Assembly (NCBI GenBank): GCA_010015745.1
Contig: ML978403.1
Coordinates: forward strand, 1-17,846
From: Setomelanomma holmii
Lineage: Eukaryota; Ascomycota; Dothideomycetes; Pleosporales; Phaeosphaeriaceae
Direction: 5' to 3'
Length of the DNA: 17,846 nucleotides
Below are positions 8,971 to 16,272 of the stretch, in pieces. A program made the translations under genes and the position numbers. Numbering within the stretch: the stretch's first letter is position 1; every line of letters starts with the position of its first letter. Under the pieces are notes generated by a model. It was not told the DNA's origin. It saw only the letters and a program-made list of their open reading frames with translations, and did no database searches.

Positions 8971-9287
8971 GTTGTTATAATGGAAAGTGCCGTCGGCGTT
9001 CCGCTACGGCGGGCTTTCCGTTACGCAGTGACGGACGTTAGTCATGGCCAAACTCTTGTTGTCTGGTTCCGAAGTCAAGATACTTAGTTCTTCGGAAGTA
9101 CTCAGTGAACTCCTTTGCCTAACCCGTACTCGTGATACTAACTGTGTATTGTCTTGTCCACCAACCCTACTAACCCCTGCCATACTAGCTAGCCCCTTCT
9201 TACTAACCAAACATACCAACAGAGGACCCGGTAGGTATAGACTGATCACCTCTGCTGACACACTAGGTCCTCTGTTACAATAATAAT
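8971..9287. other. Unassigned segment between MITE and transposase relic
   Basis: This 317-bp segment is flanked by CAGCC on both sides (8966-8970, which is also the MITE end, and 9288-9292). It contains an 11-bp inverted repeat, AACAGAGGACC at 9218-9228 and its complement at 9266-9276, and a TTCCGAAG/CTTCGGAA pair around 9067-9102. No protein domain was recognised in either strand. It could be a solo LTR or another small insertion that separated the transposase relic from its 5' part, but LTR ends are not clear. Confidence 0.35.
9218..9276. repeat. 11-bp inverted repeat with 37-bp loop
   Basis: AACAGAGGACC at 9218-9228 pairs perfectly with GGTCCTCTGTT at 9266-9276. It lies near the right end of the unassigned segment, so it may mark an element end. 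Confidence 0.6.
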
Positions 9288-9828
9288 CAGCCAAATGAAA
9301 TGCGCCATTATAGACTTGTTCAGAAGCTTGCCAACGCCGCCCAGACGTCTTTTGCCCGACAAGCCCTTGACCAGAATTACATTGGACTTCTCAAGACTGC
9401 GAATAACGAAGCTAAGACTCGCCGAAATACGAAATCAGACATCCTGAAGAAGCCCGGGAAGAATGATGAAGGAGGGGTCAGTGATGTTATTGGATTGGAT
9501 TGGATTGGATTGGATTTGAATTTGGGGCTCCTGGAGCTCCAACCCAAACATGGCTTGGCAGGTAAAGCAAAGCGTGGTCGGCCGAAGGCAACGACGCAGG
9601 CAGATGAAGGCCAAGCAGAAACGAAACGTGGTAGGAAGCGTAAAAAATGCCGCAGCCGAAGAAGGTGATGCAGAGAAACAAGACGCAGATATGTTAGAGC
9701 CACCAGGAAAAGTGGCACGAATCAGCGAAACGCTGATTGATCCGACGCTAGAAAGCGGGAAAGCACCAGAAATTACTATGCAAACAAGAGTTGTATGGGA
9801 GCGAAAGGTAAAATACGATAACCTATAG
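9288..9828 (+). pseudogene. C-terminal relic of a pogo/Fot-type (Tc1/mariner) transposase
   Basis: The frame through 9300 reads LVQKLANAAQTSFARQALDQ, then ANNEAKTRRNTKSDIL, and later KRGRKRK. This order matches what I remember of the region after the DDE catalytic domain in many fungal pogo/Fot-like transposases (a helical ...FAKQALLQ..., NNEAK.RRSTKS, basic KRGRKRK, then a short KVARMSE tail). The tail here, EPPGKVARISETL, is in another frame, and the change falls at an A6 run near 9644-9649, so a one-base slip is likely. The conserved stretch after TKS is replaced by a TGGAT microsatellite. The catalytic domain is absent upstream, where the 8971-9287 segment and the MITE lie. The relic cannot encode an active enzyme. 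Family assignment is from memory. Confidence 0.65.
9491..9515 (+). repeat. (TGGAT)5 microsatellite
   Basis: Five perfect TGGAT units lie inside the transposase relic. They encode Asp/Trp/Ile/Gly/Leu repeats, which do not occur in the intact family at this place. Confidence 0.95.
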
Positions 9829-9956
9829 ATGCGTTCCAGCGCGGCAAAGCAATTACAACTCAAGTTAACGCCCGTAAACAAAACAACTAAATAAGGAATA
9901 ATAATGGTACACGAGATTGCACCGCGCCGTACGAACATCCTCTACGAGATCTACAT

Positions 9957-11095
9957 CTACCTGTACCCATAGAGCTTCTTGAACTTCTCGACTGTAATGT
10001 TGCTTTGGGCAGCCTTGGCTTTCAAGTTCGCAAGGTCTTGTGGAGAGAGCTCCTCCAAGTTGTACGCTCCTGGAGGAAGCTGAGCCTTGCCTTCGAAAAG
10101 CTGGTTGAGGGCACTATAGTCGGCGACCCCGGATTGAATCGCGCCATTGATCAAGAGGCCTCTAAAGCCCTCTAGAGTCGGTGGCTGGGTTCCGTTCAGA
10201 CCGTCCCCAAACAAGACTGCCCCTTGGATGAACGAGGCGGCAAACGTAACCCAAAGCTTGGTAGCGGCCGCGTTGGAAGATCCAGGTGGTTGGCGAAACT
10301 CGATGGTTCCCATCGAGCCTTTTGTGAGCGGCATGAAGTTCCATCGGAAAACGTTGTGTACGAAGTCTTGGGTTTTGCCCACACCTCGCCCGTATTGAGA
10401 ATCCTTCGAGAAAGCGCACATGATGAGAGCAATGTAAGGAATATCTCTTGCCCCATCTATCCATGTGAACAGCGTGGCTATAGTCTGGGGCTTTGTGATG
10501 GTGTTGTGGCGGTTGCTCTGAGCCCAGATATTTTGGCGGCGTTCCTGTGGCAGAAGTGTGTCGATAGACCTCTCATAGTAGAGGACTGCCTTCGCAACTC
10601 TCTTAACTTGTGCAACGGTCCAGCTCCCTTGAGTTGGCGAGATGTGAACATGCGTACTGCATTGGGGAGTGGACGAGGTATTGAATTTCGCAGACAACAC
10701 CCACCACACTGCATCCATGTGCCAATGCCAAGTGCGCTGATCTTGAAAGTCTAGAATTGGGGAAACCAGCTCCACGCCCCCTGTGGCTTTGTTAGAATTT
10801 GACTGACTGTGCAACAGGGAAAACGGGTGTCTGACAATCATAAGGACTTACATTTATTTTGCATCATCTGGTTCGTGATCGTGACTTCCTGAATAATAGA
10901 CCATTCCGAGTAGTCCTCTGCATCTTTGTTGTGATCAGAGTTTACATGGTTCTTCACTTGAACACTCCCAAGCTCTTTACTGAGCTCGTTGGCAGTGAGA
11001 TACCATTCCATGTGTTCGTTGGCTCTGCTACCAGTCAGGACCTCGAGTTCCGCACCGAAACGGAGTCCAATCGGAGCTGAATGAGAGGAGGCCAT
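9957..11095 (-). CDS. Putative amidoligase (COOH-NH2 ligase fold)
   Basis: Exon 1 is 11095-10852 and exon 2 is 10780-9957. The 71-bp intron (GTAAGT donor, TTCTAAC branch, CCACAG acceptor) creates a Trp codon across the junction and restores the frame; earlier AGs do not. The product has 355 residues. Matches to the fungal/bacterial putative amidoligase family (Pfam Amidoligase_2) are: RFGAELEV near residue 15, GVELVSPIL near 83-91, CSTHVHISP at 122-130 (family usually C-G-T-H-V-H), the YYERSIDTLLPQERR helix with E151 and R163, and GTIEFRQPPGS with E242. The family is predicted to use ATP to join a carboxylate to an amine; the fungal substrate is unknown to me. It is cytosolic by appearance, with no signal or membrane segment. 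It is divergent from the AIG2-like gene at 11765, 669 bp away. No disruption is seen. Confidence 0.85.
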
Positions 11096-11764
11096 AATAG
11101 ATGGATCAGGATATAAAACAATGAAGTGAATGTGTCGATCAAGATGTAGTCAGAGCGACGGGAGGTATGGTGAATCTACTCTTGGACTGATGTGTTTGGA
11201 TGATGTGTTCTGGAGACTATAGATGCTTCTGAGCTTGATTTATAGTCGTAGACACCTGCCTCGTTCGATCTGAATTTTGGTAAGGCATTCTCAAGAACGC
11301 ACGCGCCTGCTGAGGCTCTAAGGTGGCGTTTGGCCATGTTGCGTGTTCGGACCAAGCATAGCGAATTGAACTGAGTGACCAGGAAAATCAAGAAAGTGGC
11401 ACAGTTAAACCTCACTTCGGATTGGGGGATAGCGTTTTGATGTTTTTTTGAGGCTGTGGTATTTGCGGCCAAGGCTGGCGCTTCTTACGTCCAGGCACCA
11501 GGTTGGGACAGGCTAGCGCGGATACCGAGGCTGACTGCGTAACGGCCGGGACGGCGTACCAGTAACGCCGAGCCTCGGTAGGGCATTGTGGGTCTAGCTG
11601 TTTCACCTAATTATAACCATCTTACGCCGCAATAAGCGCCGCACAACTGTCTTAGTGGAGCGACTTCAGAAGCAAAGCAGTTGCAATAATCTAACAGTCA
11701 GAACATTGACTAACAGTCCTATTGCGAAAGCCAACGTGCACTTTTGCGCTCAGCGGCTTCCACA
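11096..11764. promoter_or_regulatory. Divergent intergenic region
   Basis: This 669-bp interval separates the starts of the amidoligase (-) and cyclotransferase-like (+) genes and should hold both promoters. It contains the nested hairpin at 11523-11580. A TTTTATATC sequence (minus strand, about 11112-11120) lies just upstream of the amidoligase ATG. Reading frames inside are short and unconvincing. Confidence 0.45.
11523..11580. repeat. Nested inverted repeat / hairpin
   Basis: The outer arms TACCGAGGCT (11523-11532) and AGCCTCGGTA (11571-11580) are perfect complements. Inside, CGGCGT (11552-11557) and ACGCCG (11565-11570) form a second stem with a 7-base loop, directly abutting the right outer arm. 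It could be an operator, a structured transcript, or the relic of a small element. It lies 185 bp before the ATG at 11765. Confidence 0.6.
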
Positions 11765-12433
11765 ATGGACCATACACCTCCGCCTCCGCCTCCGCCTCCA
11801 CCCTCATCTCGTCGAGAAGACGAAATTTCGACACCAAGTATTGCAATGCCGCCTCCACCTCCACCTCCACCTCCACACCTGTTCAAATCATCAAGACCGG
11901 CGATCATAGTACCCCCACCTCCTCCAGTGCCTTCTGGAGCGTTTGAGCCCATAGACAAAGCACACTACTGGCAGTTCCTCAAAGACACGAAAGCAAACAT
12001 GCCCGGTGAACCCTTCCAGCCATTCCACATGTTCTTCTACGGTTCACTCATGGATCCTGAAGTCCTCCAAGCAATTCTCGATCTCCCGGAACTCCCGACT
12101 ACAAGGCCTGCTACCATTTCTGGTTTCCGTATCAAAATGTGGGGCATATATCCAACATTGATACCCTGCCACTCTAGAAGCGTAACTGGGACTGTGTGGA
12201 AGGTGTCCTCGGAAGCCCACTTCGACCGTTTGGCAGCTTACGAGACTGCCGCTTATAGATGGGACGAGTGTGATGCAGTTTTGGAAGGTGGAGAGGTTCT
12301 CAGGAATTGTCGGACGTTCTGCTGGGCAGGGGAACCTGATAGTAAGGAACTTGAAGACGGTAGTTTCGATCTGGAACGCTACCAGAAATACTTCAAGTCT
12401 TCCGTCACCAGGCGGCGGTCGCCAGTGCCGTAA
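11765..12433 (+). CDS. AIG2-like / gamma-glutamyl cyclotransferase-fold protein with poly-Pro N-terminus
   Basis: This single-exon gene encodes 222 residues; the ATG in a CACAATGG context is preferred over an upstream non-ATG codon in the same frame. Residues 5-13, 27-35 and 49-53 are Pro tracts, a disordered arm that could bind SH3 or profilin-type partners. The cyclotransferase-fold domain follows: MFFYGSLMDP with the YGSL turn at 92-95 (the pyroglutamate-binding loop of the family), then GFRIKMWGIYPTLIP, SVTGTVWKV, and FDRLAAYETAAYR with E160 at the place of the family's catalytic Glu. Related enzymes split gamma-glutamyl amines or peptides into 5-oxoproline and the free amine; AIG2-like members are mostly of unknown substrate. 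It is paired divergently with the amidoligase gene. The C-terminus is basic (TRRRSPVP). Confidence 0.8.
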   Translation: MDHTPPPPPPPPPSSRREDEISTPSIAMPPPPPPPPPHLFKSSRPAIIVPPPPPVPSGAFEPIDKAHYWQFLKDTKANMPGEPFQPFHMFFYGSLMDPEVLQAILDLPELPTTRPATISGFRIKMWGIYPTLIPCHSRSVTGTVWKVSSEAHFDRLAAYETAAYRWDECDAVLEGGEVLRNCRTFCWAGEPDSKELEDGSFDLERYQKYFKSSVTRRRSPVP

Positions 12434-13253
12434 GCAACGGTTTGAAGCGGTGGATGCAAGGCTCATTCCATAATTCTCTTGAGCAGGATAAATATCATTT
12501 AAAACCTCTTCTGCTCTCTCGATCCATGCGATTATGTTCTCGAGAAGGGTAACCTGTCTTCTCTTCCTAACATGCACTAAACGTGTCCATTTTCTTACTA
12601 ATCTATGTTACGAACCGTCCGGTACGGCCTGACTGCAGTTAGGCGACCACATTGCGGCGTGATATAGCCACGCGCTTTACCCGACTTACGCCACCTACAC
12701 CTATGTTATGTCCTTGTACAGCCGACTACACTACTCATCTAGAACGCCCACATTTCCAAGACTTCGCTATAGCGCTTACGGAGTCTGCCATCCGTCTAGC
12801 CTCCGGGTTTCCTAAGCGCGCGCTCATGAAGAAGTTGTGCCGATCAAGGCAAGAGCAGACCCTGGTACTTTTGAGAAAATCGCAGTTGTATAAGTATCAT
12901 AATGGTCTAAAGCCAATATTCCTATCATCTCCCTTGTTCAGCAAACTTCCCTCTACTCTTCTCATCTCGTTCTTCTACTCTCTTGTTCACCCATAAGCTA
13001 TCACATTCCCCCTTTACTCTCTATCGCGTACCAATCTATAAGATAGCACCTCCTCCATTCCTGAGACACCCTCCAAAATCTTCACTATGATTATGGCTAG
13101 AGTTAGTGTCCGCTTCGGCGTATATATGCTCCCCATTCCAATTCTTCTATTCTATGGCAAAGACATTCCCTTTACCTCTATATATGTAAGAACAGCGGCA
13201 CTAATAGCTCTTCAGTACTCTCGCTCACTGGCTGTGTTTCCACATCACCAGCC
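12434..13253. other. Intergenic; no convincing gene
   Basis: The interval contains a 114-codon open frame (12652-12996, +) with no recognisable domain. It also has short hairpins (GGCCTGACTGCAGTTAGGC at about 12627, GCGTG/CACGC at about 12657-12674), pyrimidine-rich sequence from 12940, and TATATA sequences at about 13121 and 13179, upstream of the Fig1-like gene. The last 40 bp are probably coding (see that gene). Confidence 0.4.
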
Positions 13254-14006
13254 ATGAAAAACCTCTTTCTAGTCGGCCTCCAGCCGTCAAGCCTAGCGTC
13301 AGTCGCTACCAATAGTAGCCTGCAGGACTTCCACATCAGACTTGGATACTTTGCTATGGAGTATCACCGCCCTAATCCTCCAATTCATATTAATCATCAC
13401 CAGGAGCATGTCTCGGCGAAACCCGCAGACCTCGACTGCGCCTCCACTTCCGGCGGCTCCAAGGATGCCCTAATTTCCCGCGTACTGGAAAACACCGCCA
13501 ACCATAACACGCTCTCCAACTTACCTTTAATCTCTAGCCCCCTAGCCCTGCAATCCAAGGTGCTAAACGTCCTCGTCGTAGCAAGTGTCCTCTTCACCCT
13601 GAGTCTTGCATCTCTCGCCCTCTTGAAGCTTAGCTTGAAAAGCCGCTCCACGCGAACCCACCGCACGACCCTCTACAAACCCATTACCGTCTCTACGCTC
13701 TGGTTATCCACCGCTCTAGCCTTTGCGGCTGCCCTGTCGACAACTCAGATGTTTGGAGTATTGCAATACTCGACGACACTACTGAATACGAGCGAGCTGA
13801 AAGTGATGCCTGGTGCCGCCCTACAAGTTTTGCAATGGCTGGCGTTCTCATTTTCGGCGGTCTTCACGATGGGCGTTTCGAGCATGTTCAAGAGTGTGGA
13901 GGTGGGCGTAAAGGCTGTTGGTAGTGATGTGGAGAAGGGTGGTATGAACCCGGTTGGCGGTGGCGGTGGCGGTATGCCGCCTCCTCCGCCTCCGCCTGCT
14001 TTCTGA
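13254..14006 (+). CDS. Fig1-like membrane protein (probably incomplete 5' end)
   Basis: The reading frame gives 250 residues from the ATG at 13254. The order of segments recalls the fungal Fig1 domain, linked in yeast to mating-associated Ca2+ influx and cell fusion: NLFLVGLQ, then FHIRLGYFAM (family: VRVGYFG followed by Cys), a hydrophilic stretch with one Cys, and three hydrophobic segments at about 101-128, 143-170 and 184-214, the last with GAALQVLQWLAF. The Cys expected after GYFxM is replaced by Glu-Tyr. In the same frame just upstream (13227-13253) is Thr-Gly-Cys-Val-Ser, like the family's GC(Y/V)S motif, so the true start is probably in an earlier exon; an AG acceptor lies near 13215, but I could not place the exon before it. 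The C-terminus is Gly- and Pro-rich (GGGGGG then PPPPPPP). Assignment is tentative. Confidence 0.5.
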   Translation: MKNLFLVGLQPSSLASVATNSSLQDFHIRLGYFAMEYHRPNPPIHINHHQEHVSAKPADLDCASTSGGSKDALISRVLENTANHNTLSNLPLISSPLALQSKVLNVLVVASVLFTLSLASLALLKLSLKSRSTRTHRTTLYKPITVSTLWLSTALAFAAALSTTQMFGVLQYSTTLLNTSELKVMPGAALQVLQWLAFSFSAVFTMGVSSMFKSVEVGVKAVGSDVEKGGMNPVGGGGGGMPPPPPPPAF

Positions 14007-14382
14007 ACTGCTTGACTGGGGTGTCGAATTGGGGAGTACGCGTATTTGGACGCAGTGGAATACCACGGAGAGGTTCTCTACGCCTTGTAGTGAAGAAGCT
14101 GGGCTTGGAAGCATATAGCATTGTCGTTGTGAGGGACCTTGGAAGGCTGAGAAAGTGTGATGTACCATAGGTATCCATGCCTTATGAATCCTCGAGGGGG
14201 ATGCCCCCGGGGGCCATCTGAGCGAGACTGCTGATTGGCTGCAGCCTCAGCGCGGGGCCATATGCGCGGGCCCATATGCGTGCAAGCGAAAATCCCAAAA
14301 TCCAACACGCGTGCGCAAGCTATTCTACCTCTTTCTACTCTTCCTTTCTCTCTAGTGATCTAACAACCTAAACAGAAGAACT
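14007..14382. promoter_or_regulatory. GC-rich palindromes and CT-rich leader before the helicase gene
   Basis: GGGGG-ATG-CCCCC and the overlapping CCCCCGGGGG form palindromes at about 14196-14213. An inverted CCAAT (ATTGG) occurs at about 14234. CCATATGCG is directly repeated at 14258-14266 and 14272-14280. A CT-rich tract (about 14322-14353) precedes the ATG at 14383. This may be the promoter or the edge of a subtelomeric repeat unit. Confidence 0.4.
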
Positions 14383-14879
14383 ATGTTTACCTACCTTGCT
14401 ACGTACAACGTGCTGATATGCATAGAGCATCAGCACGCTGTCTATGGCCTAGACGAGCACCTGAAGCGACACCACAGCCTGCCTATAGCGAGTTGAAAGG
14501 AGCTACTTGCAGCGTACGCAGACCTTGTGATCAAGGCGCCAAAGCAAGTATCGCTGCCTGAGCCACACAGCGCGCCTATAGCTGAGCTAGGCGTACCGCA
14601 AGATGCGTTTGCCTGCCGTCAAGCTGTGCAGAGAGACAGCAGCAGCAGCAACAGCAGCGCCTGTGGCTATATCAGTACAAGTCACTCATGGATGCGAAAG
14701 CACACAAATCAGCAGCATACTGTTAAGCTTACGCGCTGGTCGTCTGCTGCAGCAGCCTTGTACCAGGATCACGCAGTGCAGCTCTGGCAGCCTGTCAAGG
14801 TACAGACCTTCTTCCGCGAGCGGCGCTACGTCCGCTACTTTGTTGTGCAGGAGGAAGAGCAAGGGCAGCAGCAGAACCA

Positions 14880-14883
<4 letters not shown>

Positions 14884-14910
<27 letters not shown>
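14884..14910 (+). repeat. (CAG)9, polyglutamine
   Basis: Nine perfect CAG codons lie in the linker after the OrsD fingers. Further Gln/Glu-rich sequence surrounds them (14850-14943). The tract is prone to length change. Confidence 0.95.
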
Positions 14911-16236
14911 AGCGACGAGCGACAAGAGTCAGAACAGCAGAGCAATTACAAGCAGAGGCTTGCTTACCTTTCCTCTAGCCTGGAGGCTCTGAAGAGCAAG
15001 GATAGCAAGGCGATTGATCGCATAGCTGAGGAAGCTTCAGCCAAGGACCGTACAGGCTGGTTCAAGTGGACGCGATGGGACAAGCACCTGCAGGCCTACT
15101 CAGACTGGAAGCTGCTTGCTTATGCTATTCGGTCACCTGGAGATGACGAACCTGAGCTGCAACAGGCCGCAGCAGCGGTAGAGCAATTGGTAGAGCAGGC
15201 CGTGCAGGGCCTCAGCACGCTTGCAATCGACACGCTGCGCTGGCTGCGTAGTGCCAAGGCTAACGAGCCTGATGTCTGGCTATTAGGAAGAATGCAGAAC
15301 AAAGAGAGCCAGCAGCGGGCGGCTAGGCTATGGGCACGACTACTCTGCTACTGCATACGCCTTGTTGCCGCTGAAGAGCAGCAGCAGGAGCAGCAGCAGA
15401 AGAGGGGACTGCAGAGTATTGCCCGCCTCTTCCCTTGGCACGGAAGGCAGAAGCAGGCAGCAAGGAGGCTCTGGAGGATTGTCTTGCGCAAAGGAGAAGA
15501 GAGCGCTGACACAGCTAGAGAGATGCGCAAGTATGTGCTTCGCCTCTCTTAGGAGCTCATCTGCCAAAACGTCTGCCACCAGCCTTTTAAGAGCGGCCTG
15601 CTTCACTTTGTTGCAGCGCTTGCTGTTAACCTAGACACGTTGCGGCTGCGTACGGCGCCAGAGTTCTCGTCTCTGCTTGGCTCGCTAGTGTACTGCGTGC
15701 GAGTGCTTGTTGCTGAGGCCTTCCTCCCCTCTAAGCAGCGCGGCAAGCAGGGGGTAGCAGAGACGTGCGCGCTGCTGCTGCAGCGATCTCGCCACCTTGT
15801 CGACGGCTCGCACAGCCCAATGAGCGTGATGCTGAGCCTGCTGGCATACGCCAAGTTTGTATCGCTGCGTACGCCAGGCAGCATAGCAGGCAGCATGTGG
15901 TGGTCGCTAGACTGGCAGACCTTCTTCATCAAGGGCTGTCCAATTGAGCTTGTGCGCTTCTGTAGGATGGCGCAGGGCGTTGCTGCAGAGGCTGCGCAGG
16001 TGCTATGGGAGCAGGTGCTCTGGATGCAAAAAGAGGAGACAAATAACAGACCCTCTATAGAGCTTGCAGCAATCCAGGACGACGTCACCCTTGTCCAGCG
16101 AGGCGTCTCTTTGCTCTCGCCTGCGCGCCTGCAAGGGGCTGAGAGATGGATGCTTAAGCGACTGGCAAGCGTACCAGCAGCGCAAGGTCTGTACGAGCAG
16201 CGAGGCGGCGCCGTCCAGAGAGACAGAGGAAGCAGA

Positions 16237-16272
16237 GGAGAGAGCGGAGAGAGCGGAGAGAGCGGAGAGAGC
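16237..16272 (+). repeat. (GGAGAGAGC)4 minisatellite in the coding frame
   Basis: Four perfect 9-bp units encode Gly-Glu-Ser repeats just before the recombinase-like domain of the helicase gene. The length keeps the frame. Confidence 0.95.

Noticed and set aside
11691..11958. Gly/Glu-rich minus-strand frames
   Set aside because: They are shadows of the poly-Pro codons of the cyclotransferase-like gene.
12652..12996. 114-codon plus-strand open frame
   Set aside because: No domain and a composition like the surrounding promoter-type DNA; it also lacks a plausible neighbour exon.
14686..14925. Leu-rich minus-strand frame resembling a membrane protein
   Set aside because: It is the complement of the CAG/polyglutamine tract of the helicase gene.
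15531..15552. 22-bp GTATGT...TTAG segment as an intron removing the TAG in the helicase gene
   Set aside because: Its length is not a multiple of three and would break a frame that is coherent on both sides.
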